A DNA stretch of 64,000 bases from Ornithinibacter aureus (GCF_009858245.1 NZ_VMSB01000001.1:2795623-2859622), one strand, 5' to 3'; counted from the first letter of the stretch, positions 1-10,332 are shown. Notes: generated by a model from the sequence alone, not told the origin. Numbers and translations are program-made.

Positions 1-1008
1 GCGCCGCCAGTGGACGACGCCCCGCCCGTACCGAGCCGCATCCTCGAGCTCACCGGGTACCCCGACCCCGGGCCGATGATGTCCGGCCACTGGTTCAGCG
101 CCTGGCGGATGGACTGGCTCTTCGTCGGCATCGCGGTGCTCGCGGTCGGCCTGTACCTGGCCGGGGTGGTGCGGCTGCGGCGGCGCGGGGACGCGTGGCC
201 GGTGCTGCGCACGGTGTGCTGGGTGCTCGGGTGGGCACTGTTCGTGTGGGCCACGTGTGGAGCGCCCGGCATCTGGGGGCGGGTGCTGTTCAGCGTGCAC
301 ATGGTGATGCACATGGCCGTGGCGATGATCGTGCCGCTGCTGCTCGTGCCCGGTGCACCGGTGACCCTCGCGTTGCGCACCCTCAAGGCTCGCCCCGACA
401 AGACGTGGGGGCCGCGCGAGGTGCTGCTCCAGGTGGTGCACTCCCGGGCGATGAAGGTGCTGGCGAACCCGGTGGTCGCGGCGTGCTTCTTCTTCTTCAG
501 CCTGGCGGCGTTCTACTGGACCGGGCTGTTCGAGCTCTCGCTGACCACCCACACCGGGCACCTGCTGATGATCGCCCACTTCCTGCTGACCGGGTACCTC
601 TTCACGTGGGTGCTCATCGGCATCGATCCCGGTGTCCCGCGGTGGAACCCGCTCATGCTGCTCGTCATCCTCTTCGCGACGATCTCCTTCCACGCGTTCT
701 TCGGGGTGGCGCTGACCGGCAGCGACACCCTGCTGGCGCCCGACTTCTTCGCGCAGCTCAACCTGCCGTGGGGGCCCGACCCGCTGGCCGACCAGCAGCG
801 AGCCGGTGAGATCGCGTGGGGTGTCGGGGAGGCACCGACGCTCGTGCTCGCCGTGATGGTGGCTGTGCAGTGGTTCCGCCGTGACGAGCAGGAGTCGCGG
901 CGTCTGGACCGGCAGGCCGACCGCGACGGCGACGCCCAGCTACGCGCGTACAACGAGCACCTGTCCCGCCTCCGCCAAGAAACCGAGACCGAGCGCTCGG
1001 GAGGATGA
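1..1008 (+). CDS. C-terminal part of a CopD/CtaG-type membrane protein (caa3_CtaG domain), 5' end outside window
   Basis: The frame is open from base 1, so the gene begins upstream; a GTG at position 10 is unlikely to be the real start. The visible 335 residues have about seven hydrophobic segments with the His/Met-rich helix HMVMHMAVAMIVPLLL and a later AHFLLTGYLF segment. These are typical of the caa3_CtaG cytochrome oxidase assembly family, which helps load copper into cytochrome oxidase. In actinobacteria this domain is often fused behind a CopD copper-import domain, and the missing N-terminus could be that. The tail is charged and soluble. It converges with ctaD, which fits an oxidase-copper function. 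Confidence 0.85.
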   Translation, partial: APPVDDAPPVPSRILELTGYPDPGPMMSGHWFSAWRMDWLFVGIAVLAVGLYLAGVVRLRRRGDAWPVLRTVCWVLGWALFVWATCGAPGIWGRVLFSVHMVMHMAVAMIVPLLLVPGAPVTLALRTLKARPDKTWGPREVLLQVVHSRAMKVLANPVVAACFFFFSLAAFYWTGLFELSLTTHTGHLLMIAHFLLTGYLFTWVLIGIDPGVPRWNPLMLLVILFATISFHAFFGVALTGSDTLLAPDFFAQLNLPWGPDPLADQQRAGEIAWGVGEAPTLVLAVMVAVQWFRRDEQESRRLDRQADRDGDAQLRAYNEHLSRLRQETETERSGG

Positions 1009-1181
1009 CGGCGGAGGTGTCCCTCTGCGACCTGCGAAGCGTCAGGGAATCGTGCACAGTCGACCGTCCGCAGCGCAGCCCGACGCGGACGCTGGGGGGT
1101 GCTGGCCCGGATTCGCGATCAGAATGGCGAGGACGGATAAGGCGGGGGCAATTGCCATCCAGCATGCCGACGCAGCATCGC

Positions 1182-2948
1182 TCAGCCCTCCTTGTTCTCG
1201 TCGGCGAAGGCGTTGCCGCCGAGGTCGGCAGGCCCCAGCGCCGAGACCAGGGCGTTGTCGCCGGCCATGGCCGCGTCGTGGACCCCTGCGGGCGCCGCCT
1301 CGGGGTGGTGCAGGTCAAAGGCCGGGCGCTCCGAGCGAATGCGCGGCATGCTGTCGAAGTTGTGGCGCGGCGGCGGGCAGGACGTCGCCCACTCCAGTGA
1401 GGCTCCGTAGCCCCACGGGTCGTCGGTCTCCACGAGCGGCGCGGTCTTCCACGTCTTCCAGACGTTGTAGAAGAACGGCAACATCGAGGACGCCAGGATG
1501 AACGACCCGACCGTGGAGATCTGGTTGCCGAGGGTGAACCCGTCCTCGGGCATGTAGTCGGCGTAGCGGCGGGGCATGCCCTGCATGCCGATGAGGTGCT
1601 GGACGAGGAAGGTCGTGTGGAAGCCGATGAACAACATCCAGAAGTGGATCTTGCCCAGCCGCTCGTCGAGCATCCGACCGGTCAGCTTCGGCCACCAGAA
1701 GTAGTAGCCGGCGAACATCGCGAAGACCACGGTGCCGAACACGACGTAGTGGAAGTGGGCCACCACGAAGTAGCTGTCCGAGAGCTGGAAGTCCAACGCC
1801 GGGCTGGCCAAGATGACACCCGTCAGACCGCCGAACAGGAACGTCACGAGGAAGCCGATCGACCACAGCATCGGTGTGTCGAAGGAGAGCTTGCCCCCCC
1901 ACATCGTCCCGATCCAGTTGAAGAACTTCACCCCCGTCGGGACCGCGATCAGCATCGTCATGATCGCGAAGAACGGCAACAGCACCTGACCGGTGACGTA
2001 CATGTGGTGCGCCCAGACACTCACCGACAGCGCGGCGATCGCGATGGTCGCGTAGACCAGGGTCTTGTAGCCGAAGATCGGCTTGCGGGAGAAGACCGGG
2101 AGGACCTCGGAGATGATCCCGAAGAAGGGCAGAGCGATGACGTAGACCTCTGGATGCCCGAAGAACCAGAAGATGTGCTGCCAGAGCATTGCTCCGCCGT
2201 TGGCCGGGTCGAACACGTGCGCACCGAAGCGACGGTCAGCGCCGAGCGCGAACAGGGCCGCAGCCAGCGCGGGGAAGATGAGGAGCACGAGGATGGAGGT
2301 GACAAGCACCGTCCACACGAAGATCGGCATCCGGAACATCGTCATCCCGGGGGCCCGCATGCACAGGATCGTCGTGATGAAGTTGACCGCACCCAAGATG
2401 GTGCCAAAACCAGCCAGGGCCAGGCCGAAGACCCACAGGTCACCACCCAGGCCCGGGCTGAAAGCGCTGTCGGACAGCGGCGCGTACGCGAACCAGCCGA
2501 ACGCCGCCGCACCACCGGGCGTGAGGAACCCGCCCGCCGCAATAAGCCCGCCGAACAGGTAGAGCCAGTACGCGAACATGTTCAGCCGCGGGAACGCGAC
2601 GTCGGGCGCGCCGATCTGCAACGGCATCAGGGCGTTCGCGAAGCCCGCGAACAGGGGCGTCGCGAACAGCAGCAGCATGATCGTGCCGTGCATCGTGAAC
2701 ATCTGGTTGTACTGGTCGGGGTTGTCCACGACCTGCAGGCCCGGAGCCATCAGCTCGGCCCGGATCACCAACGCCATGAGACCGCCGATGATGAACCACA
2801 TGAACGAGGTGATGAAGTACAGGTTGCCGATCACCTTGTGGTCAGTGGTCGTCACCCACTTCACCACCGTGGACCCCGGCGCGATGCGGCGCGTGGTCGC
2901 TGGCGCATCGGTCGTCCGGAACATGGTCGACTCCGTGGCGGCGCTCAT
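1182..2948 (-). CDS. ctaD: Cytochrome c oxidase subunit I (aa3-type)
   Basis: Catalytic heme-copper subunit of the terminal oxidase; it reduces O2 to water and pumps protons across the inner membrane. 588 residues with twelve hydrophobic stretches. The frame contains the HPEVY motif (CuB histidine and cross-linked tyrosine), the HH pair in [10 protein letters not shown], and the [12 protein letters not shown] segment carrying the heme ligands. The ATG at 2948 was chosen because the 47 codons further upstream are poorly hydrophobic and the protein then begins MSAATEST, about 30 residues before the conserved TTDHKVIG. No subunit II or III gene is adjacent, so this may be a second, island-borne copy. 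The 3' end faces the CtaG-type gene. Confidence 0.95.
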   Translation of the reverse strand: MSAATESTMFRTTDAPATTRRIAPGSTVVKWVTTTDHKVIGNLYFITSFMWFIIGGLMALVIRAELMAPGLQVVDNPDQYNQMFTMHGTIMLLLFATPLFAGFANALMPLQIGAPDVAFPRLNMFAYWLYLFGGLIAAGGFLTPGGAAAFGWFAYAPLSDSAFSPGLGGDLWVFGLALAGFGTILGAVNFITTILCMRAPGMTMFRMPIFVWTVLVTSILVLLIFPALAAALFALGADRRFGAHVFDPANGGAMLWQHIFWFFGHPEVYVIALPFFGIISEVLPVFSRKPIFGYKTLVYATIAIAALSVSVWAHHMYVTGQVLLPFFAIMTMLIAVPTGVKFFNWIGTMWGGKLSFDTPMLWSIGFLVTFLFGGLTGVILASPALDFQLSDSYFVVAHFHYVVFGTVVFAMFAGYYFWWPKLTGRMLDERLGKIHFWMLFIGFHTTFLVQHLIGMQGMPRRYADYMPEDGFTLGNQISTVGSFILASSMLPFFYNVWKTWKTAPLVETDDPWGYGASLEWATSCPPPRHNFDSMPRIRSERPAFDLHHPEAAPAGVHDAAMAGDNALVSALGPADLGGNAFADENKEG

Positions 2949-3474
2949 CGGGTGCTCACTCTCGTCGGTGATCGGGAGGCGTAGAGGGAGAAAAGGGCCC
3001 GCCATGTGTGTCGGGCAGCAGCCTAGGCGCTGTGCGATCGGGGAACGGCGGTCAGAAGCCATCCGAAGCGGCGGCTGACGAAATGTCAAGAGGGCCGCTG
3101 CAAAGATCGTCTCTGCGCAGTGCGAAACTCAGGGCTGAGCGCGCGTCGGTGGACCCTCGTTGCATGGAACGGTCGCACTATCGTGCTGACGGGCGTCGAG
3201 ATCGGGGCTTGCCCGGGACCATTTTACCCGACTGCTCCAGCGGTGCCGCGTTCGCGCCCGCACCGACAGCCCAGAGCGTTGGCGCTCATCCAGCGGTTGC
3301 CACGCTGTCGGGATCCTTCTCACTCGTCTTCGAGGTCGACAGGTATCATCATGCTTCGCGCGATGCGGAGAGCGGCTCTACCGTGGTGCGTGACGTCGGA
3401 CTCGTCGGACTCGTCGGGGCGGCGTTGACGGCAGCGCGAGCAGCGCCATCATTTGACGACGTGAAGGAGCCTCG
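2949..3474. other. 526-bp intergenic region between ctaD and ccsB
   Basis: No coding frame with family features. It must carry the divergent promoters of ctaD and ccsB. A GAAGGAG ribosome-binding site precedes the ccsB GTG at 3475. I see no convincing -35/-10 pair or palindrome. Confidence 0.4.
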
Positions 3475-4455
3475 GTGACAGGCACCACGCTGGCCCAGCT
3501 GTCAAGCCTCGCGGTGTACTCGGCGATGGGCGTGCTCACCTTGGCGATGGTGATGTACTCGGTCTATCTCGCCCGCATTGCTCCGACGCGGACGAACTCC
3601 CGGGTCGCCGACGACCGCGAACTTGTCGCTGTGGGGGGCGCAGAGGTGCCCGCGGCAACGAACGGACCGGGCTTGGCAGCAGTCGACGCCGAGCCCGTGT
3701 CGATGGGCGCGCGCAGGGCGGGCGGCATCGCGTGGATGCTGACCTTGCTGGGCACGCTGCTCACCGTGGCTGGCGTGGTCCTGCGGGGCCTTGAGGTGCG
3801 CCGGTGGCCGCTTGGCAACATGTACGAGTTCGCCATCGTCGGCTGCATGCTGACGCTCTTGACCTACGTTGCGTGGGCCAGCCGGCGGGACCTGCGCTGG
3901 CTGGGGCTCTTTGTTGTCGGGCCGGTCCTGCTGACGCTCGGACTGGCCGTCACTGCGTGGTACACCGACGGCTCCGAACTGATGCCGTCGTTGCGCTCCA
4001 TCTGGCTCGCCATCCACGTCTCGGTCGCCACCCTGTCGGTGGCGCTTTTCACCATCGGGTTTTCACTCGCGATCATCTATCTCATCCAGGCCCGCCTCGA
4101 GGCCGCGGACCCCAGGCCCGCCTCCTTCATGGACCGACTCCCCGACTCCCGGGCGCTGGAGCGACTCACCTACTCCATCCACGTCGTCGCGTTCCCCTTG
4201 TGGACCTTCACCCTCATCGCCGGTGCCATCTGGGCCCGCCAAGCGTGGGGTGCGTACTGGAGCTGGGACCCCAAGGAGGTGTGGACGTTCGTCATCTGGA
4301 CCGTGTACGCCGGCTACCTCCACGCGCGCGCGACCACGGGCGTGCGACGCCAGAGCGTCGCGTGGATCGCCCTCGCCGGGTTCGGTTGCATCATCTTCAA
4401 CTACACCGTCGTCAACATGTTCTTGGTCGGCATGCACTCGTACTCGGGGCTGTGA
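3475..4455 (+). CDS. ccsB: Cytochrome c biogenesis protein CcsB/ResC (system II heme handler)
   Basis: 326-residue polytopic membrane protein. The heme-binding WWD motif is visible as WGAYWSWDPKEVWTF near residue 260, followed by the FNYTVVNMFLVGMHSY C-terminus of the family. With ResB it moves heme across the membrane and attaches it to apocytochrome c CxxCH sites. The start is GTG, with GAAGGAG five bases upstream. The partner resB lies 4 kb away behind the oppositely oriented lnt operon, so the usual resB-ccsB operon has been split or was assembled in pieces. Confidence 0.92.
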   Translation: MTGTTLAQLSSLAVYSAMGVLTLAMVMYSVYLARIAPTRTNSRVADDRELVAVGGAEVPAATNGPGLAAVDAEPVSMGARRAGGIAWMLTLLGTLLTVAGVVLRGLEVRRWPLGNMYEFAIVGCMLTLLTYVAWASRRDLRWLGLFVVGPVLLTLGLAVTAWYTDGSELMPSLRSIWLAIHVSVATLSVALFTIGFSLAIIYLIQARLEAADPRPASFMDRLPDSRALERLTYSIHVVAFPLWTFTLIAGAIWARQAWGAYWSWDPKEVWTFVIWTVYAGYLHARATTGVRRQSVAWIALAGFGCIIFNYTVVNMFLVGMHSYSGL

Positions 4456-4462
4456 ACCCGTG

Positions 4463-4543
4463 ATGCGCGAGCCCCTCGTGCGGTTCTTGGTGCTCTTCGG
4501 CTGCCTGGCTTTGCTCCCGCCGTTCGGCCTGCGACCGAGCTGA
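4463..4543 (+). CDS. Possible 26-residue hydrophobic small ORF after ccsB
   Basis: A short frame (MREPLVRFLVLFGCLALLPP then six residues) starts 7 bases after the ccsB stop. It has one strongly hydrophobic segment that could be a small membrane peptide or the decayed beginning of a longer gene. No recognisable family and no clear ribosome-binding site. Confidence 0.2.
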   Translation: MREPLVRFLVLFGCLALLPPFGLRPS

Positions 4544-4584
4544 ACATGGCTCCCCGCGTCGCCGCGCGGCGCTGCCGTCGGCCG

Positions 4585-6453
4585 TCATGTCGTCCTTGGC
4601 TCTGCGCCGCTTTCGTCACGGCGAGACAACCCAGGTCGCCTCGCGGCGGCAGAAGCGGGGTGGTCGCTACCGCGTCGCGGTTTCACGAGAGAGAGGTGGC
4701 CCCACCTGGCTGTCCTCGACCCTGCTGGCTGAGCACGGCGACCATCCGGGCGTCGAGCACGCCTGATGGCCATCAGTGCCGGGATGGCGAATCCCGCAGC
4801 GACGATCGCCAGCTCCAGCGCAGGGCCGAGCCGAAGTGCCGGAGTCGAACTCGTCGACAGCGGGAGCGAGGCGCTCAAGACTTCGGAGGTGAAGTGCCCG
4901 CCCTTGCCCACGAAGCTCCCGTCCGGGCGGATCAACGCGCTCACCCCCACGGTGGACACGTGCGCCACGGGTCGGCCGAGCTCCACTGCCCTGAGCCTGG
5001 ACATCGCCAGCTGCTGCACGCTCTCGTCCGTTCGACCGAAGGTGGCGTTGTTGGTCGGGACGAACAGCACCTGCGCCCCCTGGCGGACCGCGGTGCGCAG
5101 CTGGTCGTCGAAGGCCACCTCGAAACAGATGGCGACCCCGAGCCGTACCGGCCCGGCCTGCACGATGTTGGGTCCGCTGCCCGCCGCGAAGTCGGTGCGC
5201 ACGAGGTCCACGGCCGTGCTGAAGGTCCGGAAGAAGGACCGGTAGGGCACGTACTCGGCGAACGGCACCGGGCGGTGCTTGTCGTATCGGGCCGTCACCT
5301 GCCCTGTGGGCGACCACACGAGGGTCGAGTTCGAGACGTTCGGGGCGGGTTCGGACAACACCGCGCCCACCACGACGGGCACACCGACCGCGGCCGCCGC
5401 GAGGGTGATCTCGGTGGCGGCCTGGCTGTCGCGCGTGGGGTCGATGTCGCTGGAGTTCTCCGGCCACAGCACCACATCCGGTGCGGGCAGACGTCCGCGC
5501 CGCACGTCCTCGGCCAGGGCCAGTGTGCCCTTGACGTGGTTGCCCAAGACTTCTCGGCGCTCAGCGTTGAAGTCCAGGCCGGGTCGGGCCACGTTGCCCT
5601 GCACCGCTGCGACGGTGACCTGATCCTGCGGGGGTTCCTGACCAGCCGTGCGTAACGGGTCGCCCGCCAAGGGAAGTACCGCAGCGGCAGCCAGCAGTGC
5701 CACCGGACGCCAGGCACCCTGTGAGCGACCCAGGCCGGCGGAGCGAAGCCGCAGCGCGGCCAACGCCGTCAGGGCCCCCGCGGTTGCGATGACGAACGTG
5801 ACCATCGGAGCGCCACCGACCCAGGCCCAGCCCACGGCCGGGCCGTCCGCCTGCGAGAACGCGACCCGCCCCCACGGGAAGCCGCCGAAGGGCGTACGCG
5901 CCCGGACAGCCTCTTGAGCCACCCACAAGGGTACGCACAGCAGAACCTGGGCCCAAGATGTACCCACCCACCGTCCCGCAAGGGTGACAACAGCCCCGAA
6001 CGCGCCAACGTAGAGAGCTTGTAGGCAGGCCAGCGCCAGCCACGGGACCGGCCCGACGTAGATGCCGGACCAGGACAGGTGTGGCACGAAGAACGCCAGG
6101 CCGAAGACCATGCCCACAAGGGCCCCCAGAGCCACTGGCTGGCCCCGCAGGAGCAGGAACAGCATCGCGAGGCTGACCGGCGCGAGCGGCCACCATCCGA
6201 GCCCGGGAAATGCTGCGTCCAGAGCGATCCCCGCCACCGCGGCTCCAACGAGCCGCAGGGCTGCGTTCACGCCAGCCCGCCTGATGCGGAGTCTTCGGTT
6301 GGCAGTTGACCTGTTGGCGTCTGACGCGCCGAGGCCCTCGGATGCTGCGGACGACCCGCGCGGTACCTCCGGTCGCGCCAACGCCTGGCGTTCGCGGCGG
6401 TCCGCTTCAGGCACTGACGGGGGAATCACGTAGGCGGAGGAGCCGTTCCTCAC
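4585..6453 (-). CDS. lnt: Apolipoprotein N-acyltransferase
   Basis: Transfers an acyl chain to the N-terminal cysteine of lipoproteins at the outer face of the membrane. The first 270 residues hold a soluble leader and about seven membrane segments; the rest is a CN-hydrolase domain. The Glu-Lys-Cys triad can be placed at E332 (LWPENSS), K392 (YDKHRPVPFAEYVPYR) and C443 (VAICFEVAF), with spacing like the E. coli enzyme. The hydrophilic C-terminal tail of about 60 residues is extra. GTG start with GGAAGGGA six bases upstream, only 12 bp after the DUF305 gene, so one operon. In E. coli this gene was first found as cutE, a copper-sensitivity locus, which fits the copper and lipoprotein neighbours. 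Confidence 0.93.
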   Translation of the reverse strand: MRNGSSAYVIPPSVPEADRRERQALARPEVPRGSSAASEGLGASDANRSTANRRLRIRRAGVNAALRLVGAAVAGIALDAAFPGLGWWPLAPVSLAMLFLLLRGQPVALGALVGMVFGLAFFVPHLSWSGIYVGPVPWLALACLQALYVGAFGAVVTLAGRWVGTSWAQVLLCVPLWVAQEAVRARTPFGGFPWGRVAFSQADGPAVGWAWVGGAPMVTFVIATAGALTALAALRLRSAGLGRSQGAWRPVALLAAAAVLPLAGDPLRTAGQEPPQDQVTVAAVQGNVARPGLDFNAERREVLGNHVKGTLALAEDVRRGRLPAPDVVLWPENSSDIDPTRDSQAATEITLAAAAVGVPVVVGAVLSEPAPNVSNSTLVWSPTGQVTARYDKHRPVPFAEYVPYRSFFRTFSTAVDLVRTDFAAGSGPNIVQAGPVRLGVAICFEVAFDDQLRTAVRQGAQVLFVPTNNATFGRTDESVQQLAMSRLRAVELGRPVAHVSTVGVSALIRPDGSFVGKGGHFTSEVLSASLPLSTSSTPALRLGPALELAIVAAGFAIPALMAIRRARRPDGRRAQPAGSRTARWGHLSLVKPRRGSDHPASAAARRPGLSRRDESGAEPRTT

Positions 6454-6465
6454 GAAGTCCCTTCC

Positions 6466-7221
6466 TCACAGGAGCGACGTCAGCTGCTTGATCTCAGTGC
6501 TCTGGGCGCTCCGGATCGCCGACGCCAGCGCGACAACCTCGCCGCGGTCGGTCTGTTCGAGGATCGCGTCGGCCATCTGGATGCCGCCCTGATGGTGCTT
6601 GATCATCAGGGTGAGGAACATGCGCTCCGCCTCTTGGCCAGTGGCCGCCTCGAGCAGATCCATCTCGGTCTCGCTGGCCATGCCGGGCATGAGCCCGTCG
6701 GCCTGCAGCGCTGCGTCCTCCGGCGTCGCGGAACCTTCCATGTCACTCATGGATGTGGTCGTGTCCATCCAGGACATTGCGCCGTCCGGGCTCGTTTGGT
6801 TCAGCCCCCACTGGGTGAGCCAGCCATACATCTGGCCCGCCTGCTGCTGCTGGGCGGTGATGATGTCGTAGGAGACGGCCCGAAGCGTCGGATCGGAGGT
6901 CTTGTCGCGGATGATCAGGGACATCTCTACCGCCTGAGCGTGGTGGGTCTGCATGTCCCGGGCGAAGCCTGCCTCGGGGCTGTGATCGCCGGGGCTAGCC
7001 CACTGCTTCGCCACCCCGGCGCCCACCAGGCCTGCGGCCAGGAGCGCCACAAGAGCGAGCGCTGTGGCCACCAGGGTCACCTCGAGCTTTCCCCAGTGAC
7101 CCGGTCCCTTCGGAGTCGACTCGCCGGCCGGGCCGTCATGACCATCCGGCTCAGCCTCCGTCTCGACCGGGGCGCCGGACGATGCGTGTGCAACGTGTCC
7201 GCGCACGCCCACCTCGCTCAT
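6466..7221 (-). CDS. DUF305 family membrane-anchored protein
   Basis: 251 residues: a cytoplasmic N-terminus of about 47 residues, one membrane segment (about 48-70), then a DUF305 four-helix domain facing outside. The repeated HH motifs (MQTHHAQAVEMS and MIKHHQGGIQMA), each followed by Met, are the family signature and look like metal ligands. DUF305 genes recur in copper-resistance clusters; the molecular activity is not established. ATG start overlaps the DUF3105 stop by four bases (ATGA), so translation is coupled. A second, lipoprotein-type DUF305 gene is at 24124. Confidence 0.88.
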   Translation of the reverse strand: MSEVGVRGHVAHASSGAPVETEAEPDGHDGPAGESTPKGPGHWGKLEVTLVATALALVALLAAGLVGAGVAKQWASPGDHSPEAGFARDMQTHHAQAVEMSLIIRDKTSDPTLRAVSYDIITAQQQQAGQMYGWLTQWGLNQTSPDGAMSWMDTTTSMSDMEGSATPEDAALQADGLMPGMASETEMDLLEAATGQEAERMFLTLMIKHHQGGIQMADAILEQTDRGEVVALASAIRSAQSTEIKQLTSLL

Positions 7222-7847
7222 GAGCCCTGCCCACCGTCGATGCCCCCAGTGCAGGCAGCCCCCGGTTCGGGCGCCTGCGGGCTCTGCCGGAACTCGCGGA
7301 TGAACTCCGTCAGGCGGGGGTCATCCGCCCCCTCCAGGGTCAGCTGCTTGCCCCACGCGGAGGCGACGACCGGCGCGGGAAGGCCATCGAAGGGGGATAG
7401 CACCATGTACGTGTCGGGCACCGACTGACGCAACGTCTCGACCTGGGCGGCGGGCAGGTCGGGACGGTATGTGACCCAGACCGCGCCGTGCTCCATCGAG
7501 TGCACCGCGTTTTCGTTGGTGACCGGGGCCTCGTACGTGCCACAGTTCAGCCAGGCCGGGGCGTGCTCACCACCCGCTGGGGGTGTCTGTTCGTAGGTGA
7601 CAGGGTCCTCCGTGTGCCCCGACTCGGGCGTATACGTCGCCACCGCGTCCAGCGTGGGGGTGTTTCGGAGATCCACGATCACCGTCGCGGCCACCACACC
7701 AGCGACCACGACGACAGCCGTGATCGCGGCAGTCCAGATGGTCAACCGCTGCCGACGCTCCCGTCGGGCCTGCTGGCCCCGAAGGTCTGACAGCTTCTCC
7801 TGGGCACTCGATCTGGCTTGTTTGTTAGCACTACCGGATGGGGACAC
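7218..7847 (-). CDS. DUF3105 family membrane-anchored protein
   Basis: 209 residues from the GTG at 7847, chosen because TGAGGAG lies six bases upstream and the longer frame has a low-complexity leader. A charged coil (about 15-35) precedes one membrane segment (about 36-58), then an extracellular DUF3105 domain with LNCGTY, HSMEHGAVWVTY and Asp/His-rich loops. Family function is unknown but it is commonly next to DUF305 and copper genes. First gene of a tight three-gene operon with DUF305 and lnt. Confidence 0.85.
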   Translation of the reverse strand: MSPSGSANKQARSSAQEKLSDLRGQQARRERRQRLTIWTAAITAVVVVAGVVAATVIVDLRNTPTLDAVATYTPESGHTEDPVTYEQTPPAGGEHAPAWLNCGTYEAPVTNENAVHSMEHGAVWVTYRPDLPAAQVETLRQSVPDTYMVLSPFDGLPAPVVASAWGKQLTLEGADDPRLTEFIREFRQSPQAPEPGAACTGGIDGGQGS

Positions 7848-8086
7848 CAATTGCTCCTCAGTCGACGTCGCCCGGCCAGGGAACGAGCCGCGCATTTCGG
7901 CAAGGGTACGTGGAACACGGCTCCCCAACCACACCCTCAAGTGACAGGGCTCGGCCTTCACGGCCTCGCCCGCATGCGCGGTGGGATTGGGTGCACGGCT
8001 GCATCCGCAGACCCTGACAGCTCTCATCTGAACAAATGCTCAGGTGTTACGCTGCACTGCTTCCCGTGCCGTCGACTAGGACTCCC

Positions 8087-8722
8087 ATGAAGACCCGCCC
8101 GTCCGCCAGTGGCCCTCCGCCCTCGCGTCGCACCTGCCTGCGGTCTGGTGTCGCCGCACTCGCGGCCGCAGCTGTCGCGCTGGGAGCATCGGCGTGCTCC
8201 AGCGAGGCGAACTCGGTTGCCGCGCAGGCCAAGGCTGGCGACCAGAAGGGCTTTGTGTCGGGCGACGGCACGGTCGAGACGATCGCAGCGACCGAACGAG
8301 GGGAGCCCGTGGAGCTGGAGGGGGATCTCCTGGGTGGCGGGAGGTGGGCCAGCGAGTCTGCTCGGGGGCAGGTGGTGGTCCTCAACGTCTGGGGGTCGTG
8401 GTGCGCGCCATGCGTCGCGGAGGCCCCGCACCTCCAAGAGGTCTGGGCGGGCCTGGAGAAAGAGGGCGCCCCCGTGCTGTTCATGGGCATCGACTTCCGC
8501 GAGGACCCTGCACGCGGGCTCGCTTTCGTCACCAAGATGGGCGTGACCTATCCCAGCCTCAGTGACGAGTCCGGGACGCTCATCCTGGATCTTCAGGGCA
8601 AGGCACCCACCGTCCCGACCACGCTCGTCCTGGACCGCGAGGGCCGGATCGCGTCGCGGGTCAACGGCCCCGTGGACCCCACGACACTGCGCGGGCTCGT
8701 CGACGACGCGGTCGCAGAGTGA
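8087..8722 (+). CDS. TlpA/ResA-like thiol-disulfide lipoprotein
   Basis: 211 residues from the ATG at 8087. Twin-Arg-poor signal segment ending at a possible lipobox (GASAC), then a thioredoxin fold with active site WCAPC and the cis-Pro segment APTVPTT. It should act outside the membrane to keep apocytochrome c cysteines reduced for heme attachment, receiving electrons from CcdA. The last codon overlaps the resB start (GTGA), so the two are co-translated. A frameshifted, CxxC-less relative sits before ccdA at 13572. Confidence 0.88.
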   Translation: MKTRPSASGPPPSRRTCLRSGVAALAAAAVALGASACSSEANSVAAQAKAGDQKGFVSGDGTVETIAATERGEPVELEGDLLGGGRWASESARGQVVVLNVWGSWCAPCVAEAPHLQEVWAGLEKEGAPVLFMGIDFREDPARGLAFVTKMGVTYPSLSDESGTLILDLQGKAPTVPTTLVLDREGRIASRVNGPVDPTTLRGLVDDAVAE

Positions 8723-10332
8723 CTCCACAGCCCACCCGGGGCGTCGCGAGGGAGGGGTCTGCCGCGGTGACGCAGCGTGAGGAGGTGGCCGAGCCGCGCC
8801 TCGGCGTCGTCGGCTGGGTTCGGTGGGCCTGGCGTCAGCTGACGAGCATGCGTTCGGCCCTGTTCCTCCTGCTGTTGCTCTCTGTGGCAGCAGTGCCCGG
8901 CTCGACGTTCCCCCAACGCAACATCGACGCCTCCCGGAGCGCCCAGTGGATCGCCGAGAACCCGACCGCGGGACCGATCCTGGATGCGCTCGGCTTCTTC
9001 GACGTCTACTCCTCACCGTGGTTCGCCGCGATCTACCTGCTCCTCTTCACCTCGCTCGTCGGCTGTGTGGTGCCGCGGACCCGCATTCTGTGGCGACAGC
9101 TGAGCTCGCGGCCGCCGCGGGTCCCCCGTCGGCTCGAGCGGCTCGCCGCCCATGTCGAGGTCGACGTCGAAGGTGAGACGGAAGACGTCATCGCACAGCT
9201 GCGGGCCGCCCTACGCCGCCGCCGCTACCGGGTGCACGCGCACGACGGGACATCGCTGTCGGCCGAGAAGGGCTACCTGCGCGAGGCGGGCAACCTCGCC
9301 TTCCACATCGCCCTCATCGGCGTCCTGGTGGGGATGTCGGCCACCCAGCTGCTCGGGTGGCGCGGCGATGTCATCCTCCCCGAAGGAAAGACGTTCGCGA
9401 ACACGTTGTCTCGGTACGACACCTTCAAGCCCGGGGCATGGGTCGACGTCAACGACCTTCAGCCGTGGACGATCACCCTGGACCGCTTCACCGCTGACTT
9501 CGAGAGCGGGACAACCGGCCGTGGGCAGTTCGGTGCCCCCCGCGACTTCGAGGCCACCACGACGTTCACCCCGGCCGAAGCGGAACCCAAGCGACGAGCG
9601 ATCCGGGTCAACGGCCCCCTGGAGACCGGTGACGGCACGATCTACCTCCTGGGCAACGGCTACGCGCCGGTGATCACCGTGCGGGACGCCGCCGGGACGG
9701 TGCTGTACTCGGACGCCACGCCCTTCCTTCCCCAGGACAACACCTACACCTCGGTGGGCGCCATCAAGGTATCCGGCGCCTCGCCCAAGCAGCTCGGCTT
9801 CGCCGGGTTCTTCCTCCCCACCGGGCGTATAGACGCCGATCGAGGACCGGTCTCGGTCTTTCCTGACGCGCTGGATCCTCAGCTGGCCATCACCGCCTTT
9901 GAGGGCGAGCTGTTCAGCAACGGGCGACCCCAGTCGGTCTACCAGCTCGACACCGCGACGATGACCCCGATCCCCGGCAAGGACGGCGCCGACCAGCTGC
10001 GCATCCTTCTGCGCCCCGGGCAGAGCTTCGAACTGCCGGGCGGTCGCGGGTCCATCACGTTCGAGCGCGTGCAGCGGTTCGCCGGCTTCTCGATCCGCAC
10101 CGACCCGGGCAAGATTCTCACCCTCGTCTCGTCGATGGTGGCGCTCGTGGGGCTCGTGGTGTCCCTCGTCGTACGCCGCCGCCGGATCTTCGTGCGGTGC
10201 TCGCCCGGTCAGCGGGAGGGAACTGTCGTGGTGGCAGTGGGCGGACTGGGCAAAGGTGACGACGAAGGAATCGGCGACGACGTCTCGGCTGTCGCTCAGT
10301 GCCTCAGGCGCCCAACCCATCCCGAGCACTGA
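8719..10332 (+). CDS. resB: Cytochrome c biogenesis protein ResB
   Basis: 537 residues. It shows the ResB layout: two N-terminal membrane helices (MRSALFLLLLLSVAAVPG and WFAAIYLLLFTSLVGCVV), a third near residue 195, a long extracytoplasmic domain, and a last helix near 470-490. With CcsB it forms the system II heme lyase. The GTG start overlaps the tlpA stop by four bases. The C-terminus carries about 50 extra residues after the last helix that I cannot assign. Confidence 0.92.
   Translation: MTPQPTRGVAREGSAAVTQREEVAEPRLGVVGWVRWAWRQLTSMRSALFLLLLLSVAAVPGSTFPQRNIDASRSAQWIAENPTAGPILDALGFFDVYSSPWFAAIYLLLFTSLVGCVVPRTRILWRQLSSRPPRVPRRLERLAAHVEVDVEGETEDVIAQLRAALRRRRYRVHAHDGTSLSAEKGYLREAGNLAFHIALIGVLVGMSATQLLGWRGDVILPEGKTFANTLSRYDTFKPGAWVDVNDLQPWTITLDRFTADFESGTTGRGQFGAPRDFEATTTFTPAEAEPKRRAIRVNGPLETGDGTIYLLGNGYAPVITVRDAAGTVLYSDATPFLPQDNTYTSVGAIKVSGASPKQLGFAGFFLPTGRIDADRGPVSVFPDALDPQLAITAFEGELFSNGRPQSVYQLDTATMTPIPGKDGADQLRILLRPGQSFELPGGRGSITFERVQRFAGFSIRTDPGKILTLVSSMVALVGLVVSLVVRRRRIFVRCSPGQREGTVVVAVGGLGKGDDEGIGDDVSAVAQCLRRPTHPEH

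Noticed and set aside
1596-2984. 462-codon open frame antisense to ctaD
   Set aside because: Shadow of ctaD; no domain and a His/Glu/Arg-rich composition.
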